Of a stretch of 64,000 nt of DNA, positions 24,859-38,092 are shown piece by piece. Both the position numbers and the translations under genes were made by a program. Origin of the DNA: Muricea muricata (lineage: Eukaryota; Cnidaria; Anthozoa; Malacalcyonacea; Plexauridae); the NCBI GenBank assembly GCA_963855995.1, contig OY979726.1, positions 7,726,701 to 7,790,700 of the forward strand. Reading direction: 5' to 3'. Within the stretch, counting starts at the first letter, position 1; each line of letters opens with the position of its first letter. The notes below the pieces were generated by a model. That model was given only the letters and a program-made list of their open reading frames with translations, did no database searches and was not told the DNA's origin.

Positions 24859-26794
24859 TAGCACTCAAAACATCATTTTAAGCTCTAAAACGTCGCCGTG
24901 ATCGATTTGAGACGGATATTTTTAGTTGGAAGTCCGAGCATGTTTTTACGCTCAAATCGCTTCCAGAACGCCTAAAACGCGATTTTGATGATTGTAAGAG
25001 CGTTTCTTTTCAGTGTCAATGCATGTTGTAGGTTTCTCATTTCAACATGCTATTTTGCTGATGTCGATAGTTTGAGCGCCGAAAACGTGATTGCGGACTT
25101 GCTAAGTTCTCCAATTTCGATTTAGAAGCTGTTTCTTAGGTCCACGATTGCAATATATCATTGGGCTCAACTCGTTCATTTTAGCACTCAAAACATCATT
25201 TTAAGCTCTAAAACGTCGCCGTGATCGATTTGAGACGGCAATTATTGTTGGAAGTCCGAGCATTTTTTTACGCTCAAATCGCTTCGAGAACGCCTAAAAC
25301 GCGATTTTGATGATTGTAAGAACGTTTCTTTTCAGTCTCAAAGCATGTTGTAGGTTTCTCATTTCAACATGCTATTTTGCTGATGTCGATAGTTTGAGCG
25401 CCGAAAACGTGATTGCGGACTTGCTAAGTTCTCCAATTTCGATTTAGAAGCTGTCTTTTAGGTCCGCGCTTGCAATATATCATTGGGCTCAACTCGTTCA
25501 TTTTAGCACTCAAAACATCATTTTAAGCTCTAAAACGTCGCCGTGATCGATTTGAGACCGATATTTTTAGTTTGCAGTCCGAGCATTTTTTTACGCTCAA
25601 ATCAATTCCAGAACGCCTAAAACGCGATTTTGATGATTGTAAGAACGTTTCTTTTCAGTCTCAAAGCATGTTGTAGGTTTCTCATTTCAACATGCTATTT
25701 TGCTGATGTCGATAGTTTGAGCGCCGAAAACGTGATTGCGGACTTGCTAAGTTTTCTAATTTCGATTTAGAAGCTGTCTTTTAGGTCCGCGATTGCAATA
25801 TATCATTGGGCTCAACTCGTTCATTTTAGCACTCAAAACATCATTTTAAGCTCTAAAACGTCGCCGTGATCGATTTGAGACGGCAATTTTTAGTTGGCAG
25901 TCCGAGCATGTTTTTACGCTCAAATCGCTTCCAGAATGCCTAAAACGCGATTTTGATGATTGTAAGAGCGTTTCTTTTCAGTGTCAATGCATGTTGTAGG
26001 TTTCTCATTTCAACATGCTATTTTGCTGATGTCGATAGTTTGAGCGCCGAAAACGTGATTGCGGACTTGCTAAGTCCTCCAATTTCGATTTAGAAGCTGT
26101 CTTTTAGGTCCACGATTGCAATATATCATTGGGCTCAACTCGTACTTTTTAGCACTCAAGACATCATTTTAAGCTCTAAAACGTCGCCGTGATCGATTTG
26201 AGACGGCAATTATTGTTGGCAGTCCGAGCATTTTTTTACGCTCAAATCGCTTCGAGAACACCTAAAACGTGACTTTGATTATTGTAAGAGCGTTTCTTTT
26301 CAGTCTCAATGCACGTTGTAGGTTTGTAATTTCAACATGTTATTTTGCTGATGTCGATAGTTTGAGCGCCGAAAACATGATTGCGAAAATGCTAAGTTCT
26401 CCAATTTCGATTTAGAAGCTGTCTTTTAGATACGCGATTTCAATATATCATTGTGCTCAACTCGTTCTTTTTAGCAATCAAAACATCATTTTAAGCTCTA
26501 AAACGTCGCCGTGATCGATTTGAGACGGATATTTTTAGTTTGGAGTCTGAGCATGTTTTTACGCTCAAATCGCTTCGAGAACGCCTAAAACGCGACTTTG
26601 ATGATTGTAAGAGTGTTTGTTTTCAGTGTCAAAGCATGTTGTAGGTTTCTCATTTCAACATGCTATTTTGCTGATGTCGATAGTTTGAGCACCGAAAACG
26701 TGATTGAAGACTTGCTAAGTTCTCCAATTTCGATTTAGAAGCTGTCTTTTAGGTCCGCGATTGCAATATATCATTGGGCTCAACTCGTTCATTT
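24859..26794 (+). repeat. Six-monomer block D-A-E-B'-F-C', copy 3
   Basis: Units start at 24859 (D), 25182 (A), 25504 (E), 25827 (B'), 26150 (F) and 26472 (C'). F lies 2904 bp (nine monomers) after the F of copy 2 and 9684 bp (thirty monomers) before the F of copy 4. Private changes include CGTGACTTTG near 26269 in F and GAGTGTTTG near 26611 in C'. Confidence 0.9.
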
Positions 26795-28730
26795 TAGCAC
26801 TCAAAACATCATTTTAAGCTCTAAAACGTCGCCGTGATCGATTTGAGACGGATATTTTTAGTTGGCAGTCTGAGCATGTTTTTAGGCTCAAATCGCTTCC
26901 AGAACGCCTAAAACGCGATTTTGATGATTGTAAGAGCGTTTCTTTTCAGTGTCAATGCATGTTGTAGGTTTCTCATTTCAACATGCTATTTTGCTGATGT
27001 CGATAGTTTGAGCGCCGAAACCGTGATTGCGGACTTGCTAAGTTCTCCAATTTCGATTTAGAAGCTGTCTCTTAGGTCCACGATTGCAATATATCATTGG
27101 GCTCAACTCGTTCATTTTAGCACTCAAAACATCATTTTAAGCTCTAAAACGTCACCGTGATCGATTTGAGACGGCAATTATTGTTTGAAGTCCGATCATT
27201 TTTTTACGCTCAAATCGCTTCGAGAACGCCTAAAACGCGATTTTGATTATTGTAAGAGCGTTTCTTTTCAGTCTCAATGCACGTTGTAGGTTTCTAATTT
27301 CAACATGCTATTTTGCTGATGTCGATAGTTTGAGCGCCGAAAACATGATTTCGGACTTGCTAAGTTCTCCAATTTCGATTTAGAAGCTGTCTTTTACATA
27401 CGCGATTTCAATATATCATTGTGCTCAACTCGTTCTTTTTAGCACTCAAAACATCATTTTAAGCTCTAAAACGTCGCCGTGATCGATTTGAGACGGATAT
27501 TTTTAGTTTGCAGTCTGAGCATGTTTTTACGCTCAAATCGCTTCGAGAACGCCTAAAACGCCATTTTGATGATTGTAAGAACGTTTCTTTTCAGTGTCAA
27601 AGCATGTTGTAGGTTTCTCATTTCAACATGCTATTTTGCTGATGTCGATAGTTTGAGCGCCGAAAACGTGATTGCGGACTTGCTAAGTTCTCCAATTTCG
27701 ATTTAGAAGCTGTGTTTTAGGTCCGCGCTTGCAATATATCATTGGGCTCAACTCGTTCATTTTAGCACTCAAAACATCATTTTAAGCTCTAAAACGTCGC
27801 CGTGATCGATTTGAGACGGATATTTTTAGTTTGCAGTTTGAGCATGTTTTTACGCTCAAATCGCTTCGAGAACGCCTAAAACGCGATTTTGATGATTGTA
27901 AGAACGTTTCTTTTCAGTCTAAAAGCATGCTGTAAGTTTCTCATTTCAAGATGCTATTTTGCTGATGTCGATAGTTTGAGCGCTGAAAACGTGATTGCGG
28001 ACTTGCTAAGTTCTCCAATTTCGATTTAGAAGCTGTCTTTTAGGTCCGCGATTTCAATATATCATTGGGCTCAACTCGTACTTTTTAGCACTCAAAACAT
28101 CATTTTAAGCTCTAAAACGTCGCCGTGATCGATTTGAGACGGATATTTTTAGTTGGCAGTCTGAGCATGTTTTTACGCTCAAATCGCTTCCAGAACGCCT
28201 AAAACGCGATTTTGATGATTGTAAGAGCGTTTCTTTTCAGTGTCAATGCATGTTGTAGGTTTCTAATTTCAACATGCTATTTTGCTGATGTCGATAGTTT
28301 GAGCGCCGAAAACGTGATTGCGGACTTGCTAAGTTCTCCAATTTCGATTTAGAAGCTGTCTCTTAGGTCCACGATTGCAATATATCATTGGGCTCAACTC
28401 GTTCATTTTAGCACTCAAAACATCATTTTAAGCTCTAAAACGTCACCGTGATCGATTTGAGACGGCAATTATTGTTGGAAGTCCGAGCATTTTTTTACGC
28501 TCAAATCGCTTCGAGAACGCCTAAAACGCGATTTTGATTATTGTAAGAGCGTTTCTTTTCAGTCTCAATGCACGTTGTAGGTTTCTAATTTCAACATGCT
28601 ATTTTGCTGATGTCGATAGTTTGAGGGCCGAAAACATGATTTCGGACATGCTAAGTTCTCCAATTTCGATTTAGAAGCTGTCTTTTAGGTCCGCGATTGC
28701 AATATATCATTGGGCTCAACTCGTACTTTT
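26795..28730 (+). repeat. D'-G'-H-I'-D''-G'' run from the 13-monomer family
   Basis: Units start at 26795 (D'), 27118 (G'), 27440 (H type), 27763 (I'), 28086 (D'') and 28409 (G''). The order is that of the 13-monomer repeat at 10011-11947. The H unit has AACGCCATTTTG near 27557, which breaks the usual CGCG. The last G'' unit keeps GAGGGCCG and ATGATTTCGGAC but ends in GGTCCGCGATTG instead of an ATACGCG tail, so it is a hybrid that leads into L at 28731. Confidence 0.86.
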
Positions 28731-31700
28731 TAGCACTCAAAACATCATTTTAAGCTCTAAAACGTCGCCGTGATCGATTTGAGACGGACATTTTTAGTTT
28801 GCAGTCTGAGCATGTTTTTACGCTCAAATCGCTTCGAGAACGCCTAAAACGCGATTTTGATGATTGTAAGAACGTTTCTTTTCAGTCTCAAAGCATGTTG
28901 TAGGTTTCTCATTTCAACATGCTATTTTGCTGATGTCGATAGTTTGAGCGCCGAAAACGTGATTGCGGACTTGCTAAGTTCTCCAATTTCGATTTAGAAG
29001 CTGTCTTTTAGGTCCGCGCTTGCAATATATCATTGGGCTCAACTCGTTCATTTTAGCACTCAAAACATCATTTTAAGCTCTAAAACGTCGCCGTGATCGA
29101 TTTGAGACCGATATTTTTAGTTTGCAGTCCGAGCATTTTTTTACGCTCAAATCAATTCCAGAACGCCTAAAACGCGATTTTGATGATTGTAAGAACGTTT
29201 CTTTTCAGTCTCAAAGCATGTTGTAGGTTTCTCATTTCAACATGCTATTTTGCTGATGTCGATAGTTTGAGCGCCGAAAACGTGATTGCGGACTTGCTAA
29301 GTTTTCTAATTTCGATTTAGAAGCTGTCTTTTAGGTCCGCGATTGCAATATATCATTGGGCTCAACTCGTTCATTTTAGCACTCAAAACATCATTTTAAG
29401 CTCTAAAACGTCGCCGTGATCGATTTGAGACGGCAATTTTTAGTTGGCAGTCCGAGCATGTTTTTACGCTCAAATCGCTTCCAGAATGCCTAAAACGCGA
29501 TTTTGATGATTGTAAGAGCGTTTCTTTTCAGTGTCAATGCATGTTGTAGGTTTCTCATTTCAACATGCTATTTTGCTGATGTCGATAGTTTGAGCGCCGA
29601 AAACATGATTGCGGACATGCTAAGTTCTCCAATTTCGATTTAGAAGCTGTCTTTTAGATACGCAATTTCAATATATCATTGTGCTCAACTCGTTCTTTTT
29701 AGCACTCAAAACATCATTTTAAGCTCTAAAACGTCGCCGTGATCGATTTGAGACGGATATTTTTAGTTTGGAGTCTGAGCATGTTTTTACGCTCAAATCG
29801 CTTCGAGAACGCCTAAAACGCGACTTTGATGATTGTAAGAGCGTTTCTTTTCAGTGTCAAAGAATGTTGTAGGTTTCTCATTTCAACATGCTATTTTGCT
29901 GATGTCGATAGTTTGAGCACCGAAAACGTGATTGAAGACTTGCTAAGTTCTCCAATTTCGATTTAGAAGCTGTCTTTTAGGTCCGCGATTGCAATATATC
30001 ATTGGGCTCAACTCGTTCATTTTAGCACTCAAAACATCATTTTAAGCTCTAAAACGTCGCCGTGATCGATTTGAGACGGATATTTTTAGTTTGCAGTTTG
30101 AGCATGTTTTTACGCTCAAATCGCTTCGAGAACGCCTAAAACGCGATTTTGATGATTGTAAGAACGTTTCTTTTCAGTCTAAAAGCATGCTGTAAGTTTC
30201 TCATTTCAAGATGCTATTTTGCTGATGTCGATAGTTTGAGCGCTGAAAACGTGATTGCGGACTTGCTAAGTTCTCCAATTTCGATTTAGAAGCTGTCTTT
30301 TAGGTCCGCGATTTCAATATATCATTGGGCTCAACTCGTACTTTTTAGCACTCAAAACATCATTTTAAGCTCTAAAACGTCGCCGTGATCGATTTGAGAC
30401 GGATATTTTTAGTTGGCAGTCTGAGCATGTTTTTACGCTCAAATCGCTTCCAGAACGCCTAAAACGCGATTTTGATGATTGTAAGAGCGTTTCTTTTCAG
30501 TGTCAATGCATGTTGTAGGTTTCTAATTTCAACATGCTATTTTGCTGATGTCGATAGTTTGAGCGCCGAAAACGTGATTGCGGACTTGCTAAGTTCTCCA
30601 ATTTCGATTTAGAAGCTGTCTCTTAGGTCCACGATTGCAATATATCATTGGGCTCAACTCGTTCATTTTAGCACTCAAAACATCATTTTAAGCTCTAAAA
30701 CGTCACCGTGATCGATTTGAGACGGCAATTATTGTTGGAAGTCCGAGCATTTTTTTACGCTCAAATCGCTTCGAGAACGCCTAAAACGCGATTTTGATTA
30801 TTGTAAGAGCGTTTCTTTTCAGTCTCAATGCACGTTGTAGGTTTCTAATTTCAACATGCTATTTTGCAAATGTCGATAGTTTGAGGGCCGAAAACATGAT
30901 TTCGGACATGCTAAGTTCTCCAATTTCGATTTAGAAGCTGTCTTTTAGGTCCGCGATTGCAATATATCATTGGGCTCAACTCGTACTTTTTAGCACTCAA
31001 AACATCATTTTAAGCTCTAAAACGTCGCCGTGATCGATTTGAGACGGACATTTTTAGTTTGCAGTCTGAGCATGTTTTTACGCTCAAATCGCTTCGAGAA
31101 CGCCTAAAACGCGATTTTGATGATTGTAAGAACGTTTCTTTTCAGTCTCAAAGCATGTTGTAGGTTTCTCATTTCAACATGCTATTTTGCTGATGTCGAT
31201 AGTTTGAGCGCCGAAAACGTGATTGCGGACTTGCTAAGTTCTCCAATTTCGATTTAGAAGCTGTCTTTTAGGTCCGCGCTTGCAATATATCATTGGGCTC
31301 AACTCGTTCATTTTAGCACTCAAAACATCATTTTAAGCTCTAAAACGTCGCCGTGATCGATTTGAGACCGATATTTTTAGTTTGCAGTCCGAGCATTTTT
31401 TTACGCTCAAATCAATTCCAGAACGCCTAAAACGCGATTTTGATGATTGTAAGAACGTTTCTTTTCAGTCTCAAAGCATGTTGTAGGTTTCTCATTTCAA
31501 CATGCTATTTTGCTGATGTCGATAGTTTGAGCGCCGAAAACGTGATTGCGGACTTGCTAAGTTTTCTAATTTCGATTTAGAAGCTGTCTTTTAGGTCCGC
31601 GATTGCAATATATCATTGGGCTCAACTCGTTCATTTTAGCACTCAAAACATCATTTTAAGCTCTAAAACGTCGCCGTGATCGATTTGAGACGGCAATTTT

Positions 31701-32927
31701 TAGTTGGCAGTCCGAGCATGTTTTTACGCTCAAATCGCTTCCAGAATGCCTAAAACGCGATTTTGATGATTGTAAGAGCGTTTCTTTTCAGTGTCAATGC
31801 ATGTTGTAGGTTTCTCATTTCAACATGCTATTTTGCTGATGTCGATAGTTTGAGCGCCGAAAACATGATTGCGGACATGCTAAGTTCTCCAATTTCGATT
31901 TAGAAGCTGTCTTTTAGATACGCAATTTCAATATATCATTGTGCTCAACTCGTTCTTTTTAGCACTCAAAACATCATTTTAAGCTCTAAAACGTCGCCGT
32001 GATCGATTTGAGACGGATATTTTTAGTTTGGAGTCTGAGCATGTTTTTACGCTCAAATCGCTTCGAGAACGCCTAAAACGCGACTTTGATGATTGTAAGA
32101 GCGTTTCTTTTCAGTGTCAAAGAATGTTGTAGGTTTCTCATTTCAAGATGCTATTTTGCTGATGTCGATAGTTTGAGCGCTGAAAACGTGATTGCGGACT
32201 TGCTAAGTTCTCCAATTTCGATTTAGAAGCTGTCTTTTAGGTCCGCGATTTCAATATATCATTGGGCTCAACTCGTACTTTTTAGCACTCAAAACATCAT
32301 TTTAAGCTCTAAAACGTCGCCGTGATCGATTTGAGACGGATATTTTTAGTTGGCAGTCTGAGCATGTTTTTACGCTCAAATCGCTTCCAGAACGCCTAAA
32401 ACGCGATTTTGATGATTGTAAGAGCGTTTCTTTTCAGTGTCAATGCATGTTGTAGGTTTCTAATTTCAACATGCTATTTTGCTGATGTCGATAGTTTGAG
32501 CGCCGAAAACGTGATTGCGGACTTGCTAAGTTCTCCAATTTCGATTTAGAAGCTGTCTCTTAGGTCCACGATTGCAATATATCATTGGGCTCAACTCGTT
32601 CATTTTAGCACTCAAAACATCATTTTAAGCTCTAAAACGTCACCGTGATCGATTTGAGACGGCAATTATTGTTGGAAGTCCGAGCATTTTTTTACGCTCA
32701 AATCGCTTCGAGAACGCCTAAAACGCGATTTTGATTATTGTAAGAGCGTTTCTTTTCAGTCTCAATGCACGTTGTAGGTTTCTAATTTCAACATGCTATT
32801 TTGCTGATGTCGATAGTTTGAGGGCCGAAAACATGATTTCGGACATGCTAAGTTCTCCAATTTCGATTTAGAAGCTGTCTTTTAGGTCCGCGATTGCAAT
32901 ATATCATTGGGCTCAACTCGTACTTTT
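28731..32927 (+). repeat. L-E-B-C-I'-D''-G'' seven-monomer repeat, followed by a six-monomer derivative
   Basis: L units start at 28731, 30991 and 32928. The first interval is 2260 bp (seven monomers: L, E 29054, B 29377, C 29699, I' 30022, D'' 30345, G'' 30668). The second is 1937 bp (six monomers: L 30991, E 31313, B 31636, hybrid 31959, D'' 32282, G'' 32605). The missing monomer is explained by fusion of C and I' within one unit. One private change is TTTTGCAAATGTCG near 30864 where GCTGATG is otherwise nearly invariant. Confidence 0.9.
31959..32281 (+). repeat. Hybrid monomer C/I' with a mapped crossover
   Basis: The unit is pure C up to AAAGAATGTTG (TTTGGAG head, GCGACTTTG, GTGTCAAAG) and pure I' from TTTCAAGATGC onward (GAGCGCTG, GGTCCGCGATTTC). 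The switch must lie in the identical bases between about 32126 and 32147. In the preceding seven-monomer copy the two parents are separate neighbours at 29699 and 30022. The crossover window falls inside the dyad and its spacer, in phase with the monomer. Confidence 0.88.
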
Positions 32928-34542
32928 TAGCACTCAAAACATCATTTTAAGCTCTAAAACGTCGCCGTGATCGATTTGAGACGGACATTTTTAGTTTGCA
33001 GTCTGAGCATGTTTTTACGCTCAAATCGCTTCGAGAACGCCTAAAACGCGATTTTGATGATTGTAAGAACGTTTCTTTTCAGTCTCAAAGCATGTTGTAG
33101 GTTTCTCATTTCAACATGCTATTTTGCTGATGTCGATAGTTTGAGCGCCGAAAACGTGATTGCGGACTTGCTAAGTTCTCCAATTTCGATTTAGAAGCTG
33201 TCTTTTAGGTCCGCGCTTGCAATATATCATTGGGCTCAACTCGTTCATTTTAGCACTCAAAACATCATTTTAAGCTCTAAAACGTCGCCGTGATCGATTT
33301 GAGACCGATATTTTTAGTTTGCAGTCCGAGCATTTTTTTACTCTCAAATCAATTCCAGAACGCCTAAAACGCGATTTTGATGATTGTAAGAACGTTTCTT
33401 TTCAGTCTCAAAGCATGTTGTAGGTTTCTCATTTCAACATGCTATTTTGCTGATGTCGATAGTTTGAGCGCCGAAAACGTGATTGCGGACTTGCTAAGTT
33501 TTCTAATTTCGATTTAGAAGCTGTCTTTTAGGTCCGCGATTGCAATATATCATTGGGCTCAACTCGTTCATTTTAGCACTCAAAACATCATTTTAAGCTC
33601 TAAAACGTCGCCGTGATCGATTTGAGACGGCAATTTTTAGTTGGCAGTCCGAGCATGTTTTTACGCTCAAATCGCTTCCAGAATGCCTAAAACGCGATTT
33701 TGATGATTGTAAGAGCGTTTCTTTTCAGTGTCAATGCATGTTGTAGGTTTCTCATTTCAACATGCTATTTTGCTGATGTCGATAGTTTGAGCGCCGAAAA
33801 CGTGATTGCGGACTTGCTAAGTTCTCCAATTTCGATTTAGAAGCTGTCTTTTAGGTCCGCGCTTGCAATATATCATTGGGCTCAACTCGTTCATTTTAGC
33901 ACTCAAAACATCATTTTAAGCTCTAAAACGTCGCCGTGATCGATTTGAGACCGATATTTTTAGTTTGCAGTCCGAGCATTTTTTTACGCTCAAATCAATT
34001 CCAGAACGCCTAAAACGCGATTTTGATGATTGTAAGAACGTTTCTTTTCAGTCTCAAAGCATGTTGTAGGTTTCTCATTTCAACATGCTATTTTGCTGAT
34101 GTCGATAGTTTGAGCGCCGAAAACGTGATTGCGGACTTGCTAAGTTTTCTAATTTCGATTTAGAAGCTGTCTTTTAGGTCCGCGATTGCAATATATCATT
34201 GGGCTCAACTCGTTCATTTTAGCACTCAAAACATCATTTTAAGCTCTAAAACGTCGCCGTGATCGATTTGAGACGGCAATTTTTAGTTGGCAGTCCGAGC
34301 ATGTTTTTACGCTCAAATCGCTTCCAGAATGCCTAAAACGCGATTTTTATGATTGTAAGAGCGTTTCTTTTCAGTGTCAATGCATGTTGTAGGTTTCTCA
34401 TTTCAACATGCTATTTTGCTGATGTCGATAGTTTGAGCGCCGAAAACATGATTGCGGACATGCTAAGTTCTCCAATTTCGATTTAGAAGCTGTCTTTTAG
34501 ATACGCAATTTCAATATATCATTGTGCTCAACTCGTTCTTTT
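32928..34542 (+). repeat. L-E-B-E-B run
   Basis: Units start at 32928 (L), 33251 (E), 33573 (B-like), 33896 (E) and 34219 (B). The B-like unit at 33573 has the usual B head with AGAATGCC but ends GTGATTGCGGACTTG and GGTCCGCGCTTG, an A-type end, so it is a hybrid. The second E-B pair resembles a two-monomer duplication. Private changes include TTTACTCTCAAATC near 33339 and CGATTTTTATG near 34341. Confidence 0.84.
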
Positions 34543-36478
34543 TAGCACTCAAAACATCATTTTAAGCTCTAAAACGTCGCCGTGATCGATTTGAGACGGA
34601 TATTTTTAGTTGGAAGTCCGAGCATGTTTTTACGCTCAAATCGCTTCCAGAACGCCTAAAACGCGATTTTGATGATTGTAAGAGCGTTTCTTTTCAGTGT
34701 CAATGCATGTTGTAGGTTTCTCATTTCAACATGCTATTTTGCTGATGTCGATAGTTTGAGCGCCGAAAACGTGATTGCGGACTTGCTAAGTTCTCCAATT
34801 TCGATTTAGAAGCTGTTTCTTAGGTCCACGATTGCAATATATCATTGGGCTCAACTCGTTCATTTTAGCACTCAAAACATCATTTTAAGCTCTAAAACGT
34901 CGCCGTGATCGATTTGAGACGGCAGTTATTGTTGGAAGTCCGAGCATTTTTTTACGCTCAAATCGCTTCGAGAACGCCTAAAACGCGATTTTGATGATTG
35001 TAAGAACGTTTCTTTTCAGTCTCAAAGCATGTTGTAGGTTTCTCATTTCAACATGCTATTTTGCTGATGTCGATAGTTTGAGCGCCGAAAACGTGATTGC
35101 GGACTTGCTAAGTTCTCCAATTTCGATTTAGAAGCTGTCTTTTAGGTCCGCGCTTGCAATATATCATTGGGCTCAACTCGTTCATTTTAGCACTCAAAAC
35201 ATCATTTTAAGCTCTAAAACGTCGCCGTGATCGATTTGAGACCGATATTTTTAGTTTGCAGTCCGAGCATTTTTTTACGCTCAAATCAATTCCAGAACGC
35301 CTAAAACGCGATTTTGATGATTGTAAGAACGTTTCTTTTCAGTCTCAAAGCATGTTGTAGGTTTCTCATTTCAACATGCTATTTTGCTGATGTCGATAGT
35401 TTGAGCGCCGAAAACGTGATTGCGGACTTGCTAAGTTTTCTAATTTCGATTTAGAAGCTGTCTTTTAGGTCCGCGATTGCAATATATCATTGGGCTCAAC
35501 TCGTTCATTTTAGCACTCAAAACATCATTTTAAGCTCTAAAACGTCGCCGTGATCGATTTGAGACGGCAATTTTTAGTTGGCAGTCCGAGCATGTTTTTA
35601 CGCTCAAATCGCTTCCAGAATGCCTAAAACGCGATTTTGATGATTGTAAGAGCGTTTCTTTTCAGTGTCAATGCATGTTGTAGGTTTCTCATTTCAACAT
35701 GCTATTTTGCTGATGTCGATAGTTTGAGCGCCGAAAACGTGATTGCGGACTTGCTAAGTCCTCCAATTTCGATTTAGAAGCTGTCTTTTAGGTCCACGAT
35801 TGCAATATATCATTGGGCTCAACTCGTACTTTTTAGCACTCAAGACATCATTTTAAGCTCTAAAACGTCGCCGTGATCGATTTGAGACGGCAATTATTGT
35901 TGGCAGTCCGAGCATTTTTTTACGCTCAAATCGCTTCGAGAACACCTAAAACGTGATTTTGATTATTGTAAGAGCGTTTCTTTTCAGTCTCAATGCACGT
36001 TGTAGGTTTGTAATTTCAACATGTTATTTTGCTGATGTCGATAGTTTGAGCGCCGAAAACATGATTGCGAAAATGCTAAGTTCTCCAATTTCGATTTAGA
36101 AGCTGTCTTTTAGATACGCGATTTCAATATATCATTGTGCTCAACTCGTTCTTTTTAGCAATCAAAACATCATTTTAAGCTCTAAAACGTCGCCGTGATC
36201 GATTTGAGACGGATATTTTTAGTTTGGAGTCTGAGCATGTTTTTACGCTCAAATCGCTTCGAGAACGCCTAAAACGCGACTTTGATGATTGTAAGAGCGT
36301 TTGTTTTCAGTGTCAAAGCATGTTGTAGGTTTCTCATTTCAACATGCTATTTTGCTGATGTCGATAGTTTGAGCACCGAAAACGTGATTGAAGACTTGCT
36401 AAGTTCTCCAATTTCGATTTAGAAGCTGTCTTTTAGGTCCGCGATTGCAATATATCATTGGGCTCAACTCGTTCATTT
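34543..36478 (+). repeat. Six-monomer block D-A-E-B'-F-C', copy 4
   Basis: Units start at 34543 (D), 34866 (A), 35188 (E), 35511 (B'), 35834 (F) and 36156 (C'). The A unit has CGGCAGTTATTG near 34920. Together with the five monomers that follow (36479-38092), this makes an 11-monomer, 3550 bp segment duplicated 5487 bp downstream. Confidence 0.9.
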
Positions 36479-38092
36479 TAGCACTCAAAACATCATTTTA
36501 AGCTCTAAAACGTCGCCGTGATCGATTTGAGACGGATATTTTTAGTTTGCAGTCTGAGCATGTTTTTACGCTCAAATCGCTTCGAGAACGCCTAAAACGC
36601 GATTTTGATGATTGTAAGAGCGTTTCTTTTCAGTGTCAAAGCATGTTGTAGGTTTCTCATTTCAACATGCTATTTTGCTGATGTCGATAGTTTGAGCGCC
36701 GAAAACGTGATTGCGGACTTGCTAAGTTCTCCAATTTCGATTTAGAAGTTGTCTTTTAGGTCTGCGATTGCAATATATCATTGGGCTCAACTCGTTATTT
36801 TTAGCACTCAAAACATCATTTTAAGCTCTAAAACGTCGCCGTGATCGATTTAAAACGGCAATTTTTAGTTGGCAGTCCGAGCATGTTTTTACGCTCAAAT
36901 CGCTTCCAGAACGCCTAAAACGCGATTTTGATGATTGTAAGAGCGTTTCTTTTCAGTGTCAATGCATGTTGTAGGTTTCTCATTTCAACATGCTATTTTG
37001 CTGATGTCGATAGTTTAAGCGCCGAAAACGTGATTGCGGACTTGCTAAGTTCTCCAATTTCGATTTAGAAGCTGTCTTTTAGGTCCACGATTGCAATATA
37101 TCATTGGGCTCAACTCTTTCATTTTAGCACTCAAAACATCATTTTAAGCTCTAAAACGTCGCCGTGATCGATTTGAGACGGCAATTATTGTTGGCAGTCC
37201 GAGCATTTTTTTACGCTCAAATCGCTTCGAGAACGCCTAAAACGCGATTTTGATTATTGTAAGAGCGTTTCTTTTCAGTCTCAATGCACGTTGTATTTTT
37301 CTAATTTCAACATGCTATTTTGCTGATGTCGATAGTTTGAGCGCCGAAAACATGATTGCGGACATGCTAAGTTCTCCAACTTCGATTTAGAAGCTGTCTT
37401 TTAGATACGCAATTTCAATATATCATTGTGCTCAACTCGTTCTTTTTAGCACTCAAAACTTCATTTTAAGCTCTAAAACGTCGCCGTTATCGATTTGAGA
37501 CGGATATTTTTAGTTTGCAGTCTGAGCATGTTTTTACGCTCCAATCGCTTCGAGAACGCCTAAAACGCGATTTTGATGATTGTAAGAACGTTTCATTTCA
37601 GTCTGAAAGCATGTTGTAGGTTTCTCATTTCAACATGCTATTTTGCTGATGTCGATAGTTTGAGCGCCGAAAACGTGATTGCGGATTTGCTAAGTTCTCC
37701 AATTTCGATTTAGAAGCTGTCTTTTAGGTCCGCGCTTGCAATATATCATTGGGCTCAACTCGTTCATTTTAGCACTCAAAACATCATTTTAAGCTCTAAA
37801 ACGTCGCCGTGATCGATTTGAGACGGATATTTTTAGTTTGCAGTCCGAGCATGTTTTTACGCTCAAATAAATTCCAGAACGCCTAAAACGCGATTTTGAT
37901 GATTGTAAGAACGTTTCTCTTCAGTCTCAAAGCATGTTGTAGGTTTCTCATTTCAACATGCTATTTTACTGATGTCGATAGTTTGAGCGCCGAAAACGTG
38001 ATTGCGGATTTGCTAAGTTCTCCAATTTCGATTTAGAAGCTGTCTTTTAGGTCCGCGATTTCAATATATCATTGGGCTCAACTCGTACTTTT
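36479..38092 (+). repeat. M-N-O-P-Q pentamer, first copy
   Basis: Units start at 36479 (M: AGAAGTTGTC, GGTCTGCG), 36802 (N: CGTTATTTTTAG, GATTTAAAACGG), 37125 (O: CAACTCTTTC, TTGTATTTTTC), 37447 (P: AACTTCAT, CGTTATCG) and 37770 (Q: CAAATAAATTCC, TTTCTCTTC, TTACTGATG). These types first appear here. The pentamer recurs at 41966 and 46167. A private change GCTCCAATCG near 37541 separates this copy from the others. It ends abruptly where a D'' unit starts at 38093. Confidence 0.88.
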
